This document shows positions 23,357 through 32,114 of a DNA stretch of 64,000 nucleotides, piece by piece. A model generated the notes under the pieces. That model worked only from the letters and a program-made list of their open reading frames with translations. It was not told the origin of the DNA and ran no database searches. Made by a program: the position numbers and the translations under genes. The number at the start of each line of letters is the position of its first letter. Position 1 is the first letter of the stretch. Source of the DNA: Labrys miyagiensis (GTDB lineage: Bacteria > Pseudomonadota > Alphaproteobacteria > Rhizobiales > Labraceae); contig NZ_BSPC01000009.1 of NCBI RefSeq assembly GCF_030160835.1, positions 1 through 64,000 of the forward strand. Direction: 5' to 3'.

Positions 23357-24112
23357 ATGGGTGACGAAAACGTACTGCGTCTTCCTCCGCGCTCGATGAT
23401 CGTTTTCATAGACGAAACGGGCAACGAGGATCTGAGCGACCCGAAAAATCCGACCTTCGGGCGTGGTGGCTGTGGCGTCCTGTTCCCAGATTATAAGAAC
23501 ATTATCGCGAAGCCTTGGCGTCGTCTCAAGCGCGAGCGCCTTGGAGGAACGAACAGACCTTTCCATGCGACTGAGTTTGAACAGACACGCCCTACGAACT
23601 ATCAGATATCAGGCATTAATAGCTTTCTTAGCTTGAGGTTCTGGCGTTTCGCGGCCATGTGCGATTCAAGAACACAATTGCCGCTTGGGCTCGACGCCCA
23701 CGCTGCAATATCGCTGATGACCCTGAGCTATTTGCAAAAGGAGTTGGCGCGTTACGATGTCGACGTCCTTGCGCTCGTGTTCGAAAGGTCTGAACGCGGC
23801 GACTCTCTTGTAAAGAGAGACTTCAACTTATCTCAGGCGGCCTTTAGGAATGTCCGGGGTCAGCCTATCGAGCTCGAAGGCTGCTTCATGGAGAAGAGCC
23901 AAATGGAACCTGGCTTAGAGGTGGCCGACTTAGTTGCCCATACCGCTGGCAGGATGCGACGCCATCAGCTTCGAGGCGGATCCGACGTCTTAAAGGATTT
24001 TGAGCAGATGTACTGGCACTCCCCGATCCCTCCCGAATTTATCGCGATGACCAGCATTGAAATCTCGGAGGAGGCGAAAGCAGGCGCAGATCTCCTGAAC
24101 GGAAAAAAATAG
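23357..24112 (+). CDS. DUF3800 protein
   Basis: The ATG at 23357 gives 251 residues beginning MGDENVLRLPPRSMIVFIDE. The segment MIVFIDETGNEDL has the acidic pair of DUF3800, a family with an RNase H-like fold. Further family segments are FHATEFEQTR and MEPGLEVADLVAHTAGRMRR (last conserved Asp). DUF3800 proteins are found in phages and as parts of defence islands, but their activity is unproven. The frame is open to 23099, but the first 85 codons are not like the family. AT-rich DNA upstream may hold its promoter. Confidence 0.8.
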   Translation: MGDENVLRLPPRSMIVFIDETGNEDLSDPKNPTFGRGGCGVLFPDYKNIIAKPWRRLKRERLGGTNRPFHATEFEQTRPTNYQISGINSFLSLRFWRFAAMCDSRTQLPLGLDAHAAISLMTLSYLQKELARYDVDVLALVFERSERGDSLVKRDFNLSQAAFRNVRGQPIELEGCFMEKSQMEPGLEVADLVAHTAGRMRRHQLRGGSDVLKDFEQMYWHSPIPPEFIAMTSIEISEEAKAGADLLNGKK

Positions 24113-24120
24113 CGTTAGGC

Positions 24121-24510
24121 TCAGGGCGTCATATCAGGCGGAATTGGCGGCCGAATCTCCGCGGGCATGGCGCTGAAAGGACACGTACTGATTTGATTGT
24201 GGAATATGAAATCGGCGAGGATCTCATCATATTTCATTTCGCCTAGATCGTGCAGCGTAATATCCACGAGGGTTCCATCTTCGAATTGAACAACTGAGTG
24301 TTTAATGAAGTGGCCATCGAGCCTGACAAGCCAGCCTTCAGCGGGGCGATGCTCAGGATGTTCCGATACCCAACGTTTTACATTGTTATGGCAATCTGCA
24401 GGTTGAGATTTGAATTGTCCAAGCTCGGCCACATTTACCGGCCTCAGCTTTTCTACTTGCCCACGCTCCAAGGCCAACATCAAATCGCTGGCTAAGGCAT
24501 CGGGGTTCAT
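24121..24510 (-). CDS. Cys/His/Asp-containing protein coupled to the XRE regulator
   Basis: The 129-residue soluble protein has ADCHNNVKRWVSEHPEHRPA followed by HFIKHSVVQFEDGTLVDI. The order Cys, His, Asp recalls thiol-protease or transglutaminase-like folds, and similar sequences of unknown function are common in Proteobacteria. It starts 4 bases inside the XRE gene (ATGA), so the two are coupled like a toxin/antitoxin or enzyme/regulator pair. Activity is not proven. Confidence 0.65.
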   Translation of the reverse strand: MNPDALASDLMLALERGQVEKLRPVNVAELGQFKSQPADCHNNVKRWVSEHPEHRPAEGWLVRLDGHFIKHSVVQFEDGTLVDITLHDLGEMKYDEILADFIFHNQISTCPFSAMPAEIRPPIPPDMTP

Positions 24511-24737
24511 GCCTTCCTAAGCCTCACGCCAGGCCCCTCGCCATTCTCTGCGACGAAGATTACGCCGGCATTTTCGAAGGCATTCATAAGGACGACCAGA
24601 GTCGCATTTTGCGGCGAGGACTTGCCACTTTCAAAGTTGCGGATAGTGGCGTTCCCAACGTTGGCGGCTTCGGAAAGCTGCTGCTGGGACCAATCGAGAA
24701 GCGCCCTTGCGGCGCGGCATTGAGCGGGAGTCATCAT
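24507..24737 (-). CDS. XRE-family repressor
   Basis: This 76-residue protein is almost only a helix-turn-helix domain (QCRAARALLDWSQQQLSEAA, then VGNATIRNFESGKSSPQN) with a short C-terminal extension, as in lambda Cro/C1-like and antitoxin-type regulators. It faces away from the operon at 24864, and two identical palindromes lie in the intergenic region. Self-control and control of the divergent operon are likely (inference). Confidence 0.88.
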   Translation of the reverse strand: MMTPAQCRAARALLDWSQQQLSEAANVGNATIRNFESGKSSPQNATLVVLMNAFENAGVIFVAENGEGPGVRLRKA

Positions 24738-24780
24738 ACCTAGGCTTGTACCATGATTTCTGCTGGATTTCGATAGGGCT

Positions 24781-24841
24781 AGCGAAAATCGCTTGAACTA
24801 TAAGAGATAATCCTTTATCGCTATGGGTAGCGAAAATCGCT
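24781..24841. promoter_or_regulatory. Two identical operators between divergent operons
   Basis: AGCGAAAATCGCT, a perfect 5+3+5 palindrome, occurs at 24781-24793 and again at 24829-24841. The centres are 48 bp apart. Between them is the AT-rich ACTATAAGAGATAATCCTTT, a good place for overlapping promoters. The repeats are the obvious targets of the XRE protein encoded next door. Confidence 0.75.
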
Positions 24842-24863
24842 AATCTCCTTAGGGATATCCACC

Positions 24864-25283
24864 ATGTCGAAACACATCATTTCGGCAGCCGCTATCGGCT
24901 TGCCTGAAGCTTCCCGCCGCACGGCTCTTGCCGGCGCCGCGGCCCTGCTCGTCACTGCGTGTTTGCCGCGCTCGGCAAAAGCCGAAACGCCGACGCAGCC
25001 CGAGCCCATCATCGCACTCATCGAGCGCTATAGGGCGGGCCTGCGGTTCTTCGAAGACCACGCTAGCGCTTTGGGCGATCCCGAGTTCACCGCCCTGGCT
25101 GATGCCACCTACAGGCCGCCGCTCGAAGAACTGCGCGCCTGGATGTCGCCCATTCAAACGCGGGCCGGCGCGCTTGCGGCGCTCCAGTTCTGCTCGGAAG
25201 ACATGGTGGAGAATGACGAAATCGAGGTCATCGGCCCCCTCGTCAATGCTGCCCTGGTCTATTTCAAGGGAGAGACGGCATGA
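24864..25283 (+). CDS. Exported (Tat-type signal) helical protein
   Basis: The 139-residue product starts with a twin-arginine-like signal (SRRTALAGAAALLVTACLPR, AKA cleavage near residue 41). A helical domain follows (IIALIERYRAGLRFFEDHAS, then QTRAGALAALQFCSEDMVEN). The mature part has the same layout as the next gene's product, so they may be paralogues. It is the first gene after the operator pair. Function unknown. Confidence 0.6.
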   Translation: MSKHIISAAAIGLPEASRRTALAGAAALLVTACLPRSAKAETPTQPEPIIALIERYRAGLRFFEDHASALGDPEFTALADATYRPPLEELRAWMSPIQTRAGALAALQFCSEDMVENDEIEVIGPLVNAALVYFKGETA

Positions 25284-25621
25284 GCGCATTTCCGAACCAC
25301 ACTTGCGGCACTGATCCACTCGTCGCTGCTGCAGACGCTTATTTCGCTGGCCTCGACGCCTATGGGAACGCCGACCTGACCGGCATCTCAAACGAGGAGG
25401 AGAACGCCCTGTGCGAGCGTCTCTACGGCGCCGCTCAGCGCCAGCTTGAAGAGCCAGGGAGGATAGCGACCTTTGCCGGCGCTCACGCTCTGGTGCGGTT
25501 CCTCCAGCACGACAACGAGGACTGGGGCCAGGAGGTGTGGAAGCCTCTGCTCGCCGCCCTGGAAGAATTCCTGAGGGTGCAGGCTGCGTCGATCATGAAC
25601 GGAGGGCGCGGCGATGTCTGA
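25280..25621 (+). CDS. Helical protein, possible paralogue of the preceding gene
   Basis: This 113-residue protein has no signal peptide, starts in an ATGA overlap and shows the same order of segments (LVAAADAYFAGLDAY, then GRIATFAGAHALVRFLQHDN and KPLLAALEEFLRV) as the mature part of the gene before. The pair could form a complex across compartments or be duplicates serving similar roles; no function is recognised. Confidence 0.6.
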   Translation: MSAFPNHTCGTDPLVAAADAYFAGLDAYGNADLTGISNEEENALCERLYGAAQRQLEEPGRIATFAGAHALVRFLQHDNEDWGQEVWKPLLAALEEFLRVQAASIMNGGRGDV

Positions 25622-25838
25622 TGCCCTTTCAGCTCCCGCTTGGAGCTCCCGTCGCCAGGTGGAAGATGCGATCGAGATGTTGATCTCTCTTCTCGATGCG
25701 CTCGATCCGGATCCCGATCTGGAAGAGGACACCCATTGCGAGGATGTTGACATGGACGAGGCAGTCGATGAGCGGCCTTGCGACGACTGCGACCAGGACT
25801 GCGAACCCGACCACCGGCCAGAAAGACTATGGGCATGA
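25614..25838 (+). CDS. Small acidic Cys-containing protein
   Basis: The 74-residue product begins 8 bases inside the previous gene and ends in DLEEDTHCEDVDMDEAVDER and CDDCDQDCEPDHRPERLW. It is extremely acidic with paired Cys. It might bind metal or mimic DNA, as some phage anti-restriction proteins do; this is speculation from composition. Confidence 0.55.
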   Translation: MSDALSAPAWSSRRQVEDAIEMLISLLDALDPDPDLEEDTHCEDVDMDEAVDERPCDDCDQDCEPDHRPERLWA

Positions 25839-26149
25839 CCAGCCATCACAACGCTGCAGGATCTGCGGACACCACCTACGCCGACACGCAACGCGCGCTC
25901 GCTCGTGCTGCTCGCGCCACGCCATTCGACGCCGCCGCATTTCTCGCGATGCATGGGGCTGTCAACGAGACTGTCACGGTCGACGGCGAGGACGGCATCC
26001 AAATCTACATAGGCGACTCGACCGGCACCCCCGACCTCACCGAGATGTGGGCGGCGAGCGACTGGAGGAGGCGTACGCCGGATTGGATCAAGCAGGTTCG
26101 AGCGCTTCTGAATGAGGAGAAGATCAGTAAGCCCAGCGGCGCGCAATAG
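25829..26149 (+). CDS. Last gene of the XRE-controlled operon, hypothetical
   Basis: The ATG at 25829 or 25835 overlaps the end of the acidic protein gene. The product of about 106 residues has an Ala-rich helix (QRALARAARATPFDAAAFLA), a beta-like middle (ETVTVDGEDGIQIYIG) and an ending TPDWIKQVRALLNEEK. No family recognised; coupled translation implies shared function. Confidence 0.55.
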   Translation: MGMTSHHNAAGSADTTYADTQRALARAARATPFDAAAFLAMHGAVNETVTVDGEDGIQIYIGDSTGTPDLTEMWAASDWRRRTPDWIKQVRALLNEEKISKPSGAQ

Positions 26150-26357
26150 GGTCTCGATCAGTAAGCCGTCACCCGAAGGTGGCGGCGTCATCTTATGCAT
26201 ATTTCAAGTTAGGCTAGAGTTGCCGCATGACCGCGTGCGCCCCTCCGCCAAGCTGGAGTAGACCCTGTATATCCGTCACCGGGGCGGCGCACGAAGTTTT
26301 GTTGAGTCAAATTGGTATTTCAAATAAGATGTCGATGGTCGAACAAAGGCAACGCAA

Positions 26358-26846
26358 ATGCAAGACGACTTCGACAGGGAGTTGCGAAGTATTGGCTTTG
26401 CTTCTGGCGCTATTTATGAGCGACACGTGCAACGCCAACAAGACGAGAGGTATCTCGATACTGATTGGATCGAACTGACCGATAGTGCGCGCGATGAACT
26501 TATTAAGGCACTAAAAACAAAACAGCCAAAATTCGATCATAAGCACATCCCTGCCGGATACTTACAAAATTGGGGAGGAAGTGCACGGTTTCTTACGGCT
26601 TTCATTAGGAATTTCTTGAAGGAATTGCGAAATATAATTTGTAAGAGCAAATCAAAACTACCCAGTCGTGGGGCAGTGAGTGCTAAAGAGGTCGCGGCTG
26701 GGGTCGCGGGCTATTTGACCGGCCTAATAGGCACAAGCGCTCCCCTTGCGGTAGGGATTGGAGCTGTGGTCGTTCTGACGCTATCAACAGCGACCAAGCG
26801 CGCGTTCTGTAATATGACTGACGAGCAGGTCCTGAAGGTTCTTTGA
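26358..26846 (+). CDS. AT-rich protein with C-terminal membrane region
   Basis: The 162-residue product has a charged soluble N-terminal half (RELRSIGFASGAIYERHVQR) and a C-terminal hydrophobic hairpin (EVAAGVAGYLTGLIG, then LAVGIGAVVVLTLSTA) ending in MTDEQVLKVL. An ATG with AAGGCAACGCAA upstream gives the start. The tail-anchored plan and low GC resemble small effectors of defence islands, but no family is recognised. Confidence 0.5.
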   Translation: MQDDFDRELRSIGFASGAIYERHVQRQQDERYLDTDWIELTDSARDELIKALKTKQPKFDHKHIPAGYLQNWGGSARFLTAFIRNFLKELRNIICKSKSKLPSRGAVSAKEVAAGVAGYLTGLIGTSAPLAVGIGAVVVLTLSTATKRAFCNMTDEQVLKVL

Positions 26847-26895
26847 CCAAACGCTGCCTAGTATCTTGCCCGTATCACCAGCGAAAGGCCATGAA

Positions 26896-27090
26896 ATGCC
26901 TCGGCGAGCTCGCTTCACCCAAGCCGAGATCAATCGGATCTTTGGGGCCGCTAAAAGCGCGGGCGTTCATGTGCGGATCGTGCTGACGAAGGACGGTTTT
27001 GTCGTCGAGACGATCGATCTTGACAAAGAGCCCGCGGCCCCCACACCTCGAGGCCTTCGCGTGCTTGAGGCCAAGGACATCGTCCTTTGA
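26896..27090 (+). CDS. Small basic protein, hypothetical
   Basis: GAAAGG precedes the ATG at 26896. The 64-residue product has a basic N-terminus (PRRARFTQAEINRIFGAAKS) followed by beta-like segments (VHVRIVLTKDGFVVETIDL). This length and shape occurs in many Rhizobiales phages and islands and may bind nucleic acid. No defined function. Confidence 0.55.
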   Translation: MPRRARFTQAEINRIFGAAKSAGVHVRIVLTKDGFVVETIDLDKEPAAPTPRGLRVLEAKDIVL

Positions 27091-27171
27091 AAGGCAAGCG
27101 GCAAATAAGCAACCGTGGGCGTTCAGAAGCAACCTTGGTGCGGGCAAGCGCAGGCTGTTCGGTTGTGGAGG

Positions 27172-27528
27172 CTAAGCGGTAGGCTGGAGCAGCTCTGCAG
27201 CCCGGTCGTTCCCAAAGGCCGCGACAAAGCCCTGCTCAATCATCGGATAGAGCGGATCGGTGGTGGTAAGCGTCTGGCTGTCAGCCCACATGCGCTGCAG
27301 CCGGATTGGGGCGGCCTTGAGCTGAGTGTCGATGGTGACCGCTTCATCGTCAGTGGCTCGGCGCCAGATGTCGGCCTTCAGGATGACGGTGAGCTTAGGT
27401 TGGGAGCTTTGAATATAGGCCACCACTGCAGGATCATCGTCGGGCAGGAATTCCTCCGCATACCCGTCTTGCGCCCAGGTATAGACGCCGACGATAGCTC
27501 CTGCGCCATTGCGCTCGACAAACGGCAT
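27172..27528 (-). CDS. Tail-fibre assembly chaperone-like protein
   Basis: AGAGGGAAGTGAC sets the ATG at 27528, 1 base after the tail-fibre stop. The 118-residue protein starts MPFVERNGAGAIVGVYTWAQ and keeps DDDPAVVAYIQS, the DUF4376/tail-fibre-chaperone type of linker, and a helical end. Such proteins fold or attach the fibre tip. Its place directly behind the fibre gene supports the call. Confidence 0.6.
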   Translation of the reverse strand: MPFVERNGAGAIVGVYTWAQDGYAEEFLPDDDPAVVAYIQSSQPKLTVILKADIWRRATDDEAVTIDTQLKAAPIRLQRMWADSQTLTTTDPLYPMIEQGFVAAFGNDRAAELLQPTA

Positions 27529-27529
27529 G

Positions 27530-29146
27530 TCACTTCCCTCTTGTGTCAAGCCAGCCAACAGTGAGCACGCCCACCACAGTGGTGGCCGACGAAGCCACGA
27601 CCTTGCTTCTCACCTGAGCGCTCGTGTTGGTTTTCACAAACTTGGCGCCGAGCGCCCAAGCTGTTGTCGAGGCATAGCCAACCCCGATATCGGCGTAGCC
27701 GGTCAGCGAGCCGTTCCAGGCCTGCATGGTGGGATCAGTCACATCAAGGGACCCAATCAGCATCGTGCTGCCGGTCGACCCGTAGAAGAATGCCAGAACG
27801 ACCTTGGCCTGGACGATTACGCCAGTGGGGACGCTCAACGTGCGTGTAATGGCTGACGTGCCGGGATTGGTGGCGTTGACATCGATCGGCGGAACGTCCC
27901 ACAGGAACTCATCGCCAAGCTGAAAGAACTTGGTGATCTGGGATGAGCCGTTGGTAAGGATCGAGCCAATGCGACGCCGAGCCGTGTAACCGCCAGGCAT
28001 GGCGGGTGATGTGGCGCTGAGCGACAGCAGCACATCGATGGAGGCGTCCGCATCCTTGCGGATGATGTGGACGTGGTACCAGGTGCTCGCGGCAATCGAG
28101 CCCGTATCGAGCGAGCCGTTGCCCGTTCCAACCGCCCACGAGGACAGTGATTTCGTGAAGGCAGAGCCCAGCGTCATATTGCGGCCGGCGCTGCCATCCT
28201 CATTCACCGTGGATCCCGCGGCAACGCCGTAAGTCGTGACGCTCGCAAACGACAGGTTCATGCCATACAGCGTGCCAGGCGCCCAGATGCCCGCGCTGTT
28301 GAAGTAGCGAACGGCGACAACCCAGTTCGTGCCGTCTCCCTGCATCCAGAGGAATTCGGAGGGGAGAACCGTCAAGGTGGTAGAGCCGGATCCACCAGGG
28401 CCGCTAAAAGTGCCGGAAGGAATGCTGAGCATTTGGGTGACGGTGCTGGCGTTGTAGACCGTCCATTCGCCGCCAGTTGCGGGCGGAGCCGGCAGCGTTG
28501 TCGTAAACGCCGTGGAGCCCGTCAGCTCGATGAATCGGCCGATATCCGAGGCGGTGTAAGTGGTGTTGGCGCTGATCGAGGTGGGCTTGCCAACGCGCTC
28601 CGAGTTGGTGATCAGGATCAGGTTGGATCCGTTGCTGACGACCTCGACGGGCTGACCGGTAACCATTTCGCCACCGCTCAGCGCAACAGGGCCAGCAGGG
28701 CTGTATTTGAGGATGCTGACCGGGCCGATGGCGGGAGCCGTAACCGTCAGCGTCGTAGCGCCAGTTGGCGTAAATCCTGGCGTGAAAACCAGCCGATTGC
28801 CAGCGGCCATGGTGAACGATGAAGGCGTGATCGCAGCCAGGATCTGCGCGTTCGCCGTGCCGGTTGTCGTGCCGCCGATGAAGTTCGAGCCGTTGGCGTC
28901 GACATAATTCTTCGTCGCGGCATCGGTGGGAACGGTAGGATCGGCCAACAGAATGATTTTGTTGCTGTTCATCGGCAGGTTCGCCGACATCCCCCTGGAA
29001 CCGTTCGTCGGCAACGAATTGGTGATCTCGTTCCCGATGTCGGCGATCAGGTTGTTGTACGGGGTCGCGAATATAATTTGCCCGTCGACACCCGCGGTGC
29101 CCGCTGGCTGCAGATACACCCCACTCCCGTTCCGAGGCACTGGCAT
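27530..29146 (-). CDS. Phage tail fibre protein
   Basis: The 538-residue protein opens with MPVPRNGSGVYLQPAGTAGV and has the recurring fibre signature LADPTVPTDAATKNYVDANG around residues 68-87. It then has long beta-rich, Gly/Ser/Thr-rich stretches without Cys. This is typical of tail fibres that bind the host envelope. AGGAG lies close before the ATG. It is followed by the chaperone gene and preceded divergently by the large virion-like gene. The acyltransferase at 16287 could alter the receptor this fibre would meet. Confidence 0.8.
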   Translation of the reverse strand: MPVPRNGSGVYLQPAGTAGVDGQIIFATPYNNLIADIGNEITNSLPTNGSRGMSANLPMNSNKIILLADPTVPTDAATKNYVDANGSNFIGGTTTGTANAQILAAITPSSFTMAAGNRLVFTPGFTPTGATTLTVTAPAIGPVSILKYSPAGPVALSGGEMVTGQPVEVVSNGSNLILITNSERVGKPTSISANTTYTASDIGRFIELTGSTAFTTTLPAPPATGGEWTVYNASTVTQMLSIPSGTFSGPGGSGSTTLTVLPSEFLWMQGDGTNWVVAVRYFNSAGIWAPGTLYGMNLSFASVTTYGVAAGSTVNEDGSAGRNMTLGSAFTKSLSSWAVGTGNGSLDTGSIAASTWYHVHIIRKDADASIDVLLSLSATSPAMPGGYTARRRIGSILTNGSSQITKFFQLGDEFLWDVPPIDVNATNPGTSAITRTLSVPTGVIVQAKVVLAFFYGSTGSTMLIGSLDVTDPTMQAWNGSLTGYADIGVGYASTTAWALGAKFVKTNTSAQVRSKVVASSATTVVGVLTVGWLDTRGK

Positions 29147-29432
29147 AACTCCTGTTTGCAGTATTAGTACAGGATGGCAGTGCGTCGTGCAATATTATGA
29201 GCCTAAAGGCCTCGTGTTCTGAAAGCTACGCAACCTGTAATCGCTATAATACACTAGCATTCATTATCATTCACAAGCGTTTAACGGTAAATCATTCCGA
29301 CACTAACTGCCAAAGTGTCGAATTTGTTGTGTAATGAACTAATTTAACATAAAATCAGAGCCAGCGATATCTGCTGTGCGCCGCGTTGGATGCCTGCCTT
29401 TGTCGCCTTCGATCGAGCAAGGGGACATTGGA
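29147..29432. promoter_or_regulatory. AT-rich divergent promoter region with inverted repeat
   Basis: Between the tail-fibre gene (minus) and the virion-like gene (plus) is AT-rich DNA without a gene. CGACAC (29298-29303) faces GTGTCG (29315-29320). Both promoters must lie here. Confidence 0.5.
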
Positions 29433-32114
29433 ATGTCAGGCTATCTTCCCGCCGCACTGATGAACCAGCCGATGAGGACGCCGCCCGTTCCTGCGCCTGG
29501 CGCAATGCCCCCTGGCATGCCGACGAACGTGCTGGCGAGCGACCCGTGGGCAGCGGTGGGCGATCCAGTGTCGACCATGACCTGGGATCAGGTGGGCGTT
29601 CCGGTTGCCGACATTCCGCTCCCCGGCGACAGCAACGCCAAGGGCAGCGGCCAGGGCAAAGGCTCGCGGCTGGTGCCTGTGACGGACCCCGATGTCATCA
29701 AAGAACTTAACGCCATGCAGGCCCCCGGCCAGCAGGGCGGGGGGAAATGGTGGGAGGCTGCGCCCCTTGCATCAGCTGCGGGGCAGCCGGACCAGGGCAG
29801 TAAATGGTGGGAAAAGGCTCCGCCAGCAGACCAGAAGAGCAATCCCTTCGATCAGTTCGACACCCCTCAGCAGCAGGCTGCGAAGCCCAACCCGTTCGAT
29901 CAGTTCGACACGCCACCAGCCAGAGCACCACGCCTGGTGCCGGTGCAGGGCGATCCATTTGCCGACGAACAGACGGGGCAGAACGGCGGCCAGTCCGGTA
30001 TGGTCCGCGTCCCGATTGTAGCCGGCAAAGCTGGCGTTGTCGGCTATCGCATGGTGCCTCAGTCGCAGCTCAACGCCGGCACGACAGGAGCGCTGGAAGA
30101 CGCCGGGCGTGTTGCTGCGAATGGCGCCACGCTCGGTGGTTTTGACAACGCCGTAGCCGGGGCACAAACCCTGTTTCAGGATCCACTGACCACTGCCGAT
30201 CTTGTCGCCGGCAGGAAGCCCTCGACCTTTGAAGAAAACCTGGCCGCTCAGCATGCTCTGACGCAACAGGCCATGCAGCGGCCAGGCTCTGGTTTCCTCT
30301 ACAATTCGGCTGCGCTTGCGCCTGGAATGGTTGGTGCCGGTGGGGCGGCGTTGGGAGCAAGGGCCTTGGGGGGTGGCCTGGTCGCGAATCTCGGGACCAA
30401 TGCGGCCGCGGGTGCGCTGTTAAGTGGGGCAGATGCTTTCAACTCAGCAGATGGATCTATTCCTGATCGTTTTCAGGCCGCCAAGATGCCAGCGTATGTA
30501 GGCGCCGGCCTTGGAATTGCCGTGCCTCCGGTTGCCGAACTGCTCGGCAACCTCGCCAGCGCCGGCGCGCGCAAGGTCGCGAACGCATTCTACGATACTC
30601 GCTATGGGACTGCGTTGCCGAGGGCAGCCGCCGATCCCATCTTGGCCGGCATCAACATGCAGGGCGGCAGCGTTCCGCAGGTCCAGCAGACACTGAGCAC
30701 ACTTGGCCCGGGCTCTACGCTGGCCGATACAGGCGAAGGGTTGCTTGGGCAGACCAATCGTCTCGCCAACAACGATATCGCAGTTCGTCCCGGCATTTCT
30801 CAAAATCTGAACGATCGGCTTCTGGCGCTTGATCAGCGTCTTGGGGCTGCCGTCGATCAGAATTTCGGCCAGGACGTCAATGCTGTCACGCAGATGGAGA
30901 ACCTGAAGGCCCAAACAGCAGCGAACGGAAAGCAGCTCTACGGCCAAGCCTTCGCCAATCCGAATGCAGTGGATGTTACGCCGATTCTTGCCAAGATCGA
31001 CCAGCAGATTGCACCGGGTGTTACCGGCATGGTTGGCAGCGGCGTGAAGGATGATCCGATCACCGCAGCCCTTCGCCAGGCGCGCTCCTACATCGCCGGC
31101 AACGGCTCACAGGCGGCCAACATCCAGACGTTGCATCGGGCGCAGGACGTCATCGACGACATGGCTGCCAGCGCCTTCAGGAGCGGCAACAATGCACAGG
31201 CGCGAGCGCTGTGGGGTGTTCGAAACGACTTGCTCGGGCAGATGGATGCGGTGAACCCCGAGTATGCTGCTGCCCGCCAGCAATATGCCTCGGACAAGTC
31301 TGTGGAGAATGCTTTCGAAAATGGCCGTAACATTCTCACCACGCGGCAGGATGGACAGGTTTTTGATCCGGATCTGCTGGAAAGCCGTCTTGCCTCCATG
31401 TCCGCCCCCGAGAAGCAGGCCTATCAGCTTGGCGCTCGCAAGGCCGTAACCGACGTCATGGGGCAGGCTCGGAGTGATCCGGCTGGATTGCGTACGAAGC
31501 TGGCGAACGACAATGGCTATGCGGTCGGCAAACTGCGGCAGGTGTTCGGTGACGGGCCAGTCAATAGCATGCTGGGCGAGCTCGACGCTCAGGCCACCAT
31601 GCGTAACACCAACAATGCGGTGCTGGGCAATTCGGCTACGGCGTTCAGATCGGCAGCGGACGAAACCATTCCGGGCTTCAGCAAGGAGGCTCGAGCGACG
31701 GGTGGTGAAGGCGCCGGCAGCCTTCCGCTCTCAATCATGGGAGGCAAAGAGGTCGGCGAGCAGATCGGATCGATGTTCGGCCATCCAGAGCTGGGCGCTG
31801 CAGTGGGGGCGGTAGCGGGGCCAGCCTTTAAGTGGGCCGGTGGTAGGATTGCCTCGTCGAGACTGGCAGCCAGTGAGGGCGAACAAGCTGCTGCACGAGC
31901 AGCTATTGCCGAGGCTCTTTCTTCGTCCAGTCAGCCCGCCAGATTGAACGCACTCTTGGCACGCGAGCGCATGAGCAGCGCTCCCTCGAATGCGAGCGAA
32001 GGCGCCAAGGCAGTCACGCGAGCAATACTGATGCAGCAGGCGGCCGAAGGGCGGAATTCAGTGCTCTATGCGCCGGCGCAGCGTTTCCTGCCGGCGCCGC
32101 TGGTAGGGCAGTAG
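29433..32114 (+). CDS. Large phage virion-like protein
   Basis: AAGGGGAC before the ATG at 29433 gives 893 residues. The N-terminus is Pro-rich; near residues 137-159 NPFDQFDTP occurs twice, and GGKWWEAAP and GSKWWEKAP form another pair. A Gly/Ala hydrophobic region (GAGGAALGARALGGGLVANL, about residues 305-330) and long helical stretches follow. Proteins with this plan lie at the tail end of podovirus- and siphovirus-like prophages and are taken for internal virion or DNA-ejection proteins. The exact role is not known. Confidence 0.65.
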   Translation: MSGYLPAALMNQPMRTPPVPAPGAMPPGMPTNVLASDPWAAVGDPVSTMTWDQVGVPVADIPLPGDSNAKGSGQGKGSRLVPVTDPDVIKELNAMQAPGQQGGGKWWEAAPLASAAGQPDQGSKWWEKAPPADQKSNPFDQFDTPQQQAAKPNPFDQFDTPPARAPRLVPVQGDPFADEQTGQNGGQSGMVRVPIVAGKAGVVGYRMVPQSQLNAGTTGALEDAGRVAANGATLGGFDNAVAGAQTLFQDPLTTADLVAGRKPSTFEENLAAQHALTQQAMQRPGSGFLYNSAALAPGMVGAGGAALGARALGGGLVANLGTNAAAGALLSGADAFNSADGSIPDRFQAAKMPAYVGAGLGIAVPPVAELLGNLASAGARKVANAFYDTRYGTALPRAAADPILAGINMQGGSVPQVQQTLSTLGPGSTLADTGEGLLGQTNRLANNDIAVRPGISQNLNDRLLALDQRLGAAVDQNFGQDVNAVTQMENLKAQTAANGKQLYGQAFANPNAVDVTPILAKIDQQIAPGVTGMVGSGVKDDPITAALRQARSYIAGNGSQAANIQTLHRAQDVIDDMAASAFRSGNNAQARALWGVRNDLLGQMDAVNPEYAAARQQYASDKSVENAFENGRNILTTRQDGQVFDPDLLESRLASMSAPEKQAYQLGARKAVTDVMGQARSDPAGLRTKLANDNGYAVGKLRQVFGDGPVNSMLGELDAQATMRNTNNAVLGNSATAFRSAADETIPGFSKEARATGGEGAGSLPLSIMGGKEVGEQIGSMFGHPELGAAVGAVAGPAFKWAGGRIASSRLAASEGEQAAARAAIAEALSSSSQPARLNALLARERMSSAPSNASEGAKAVTRAILMQQAAEGRNSVLYAPAQRFLPAPLVGQ

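Noticed and set aside
25388-26200. 270-codon minus frame across the XRE-controlled operon
   Set aside because: Ser/Arg-rich antisense of the coupled plus-strand genes.
28404-29192. 262-codon minus frame over the tail fibre gene
   Set aside because: Arg/His/Gln-rich shadow of the fibre gene in another frame.
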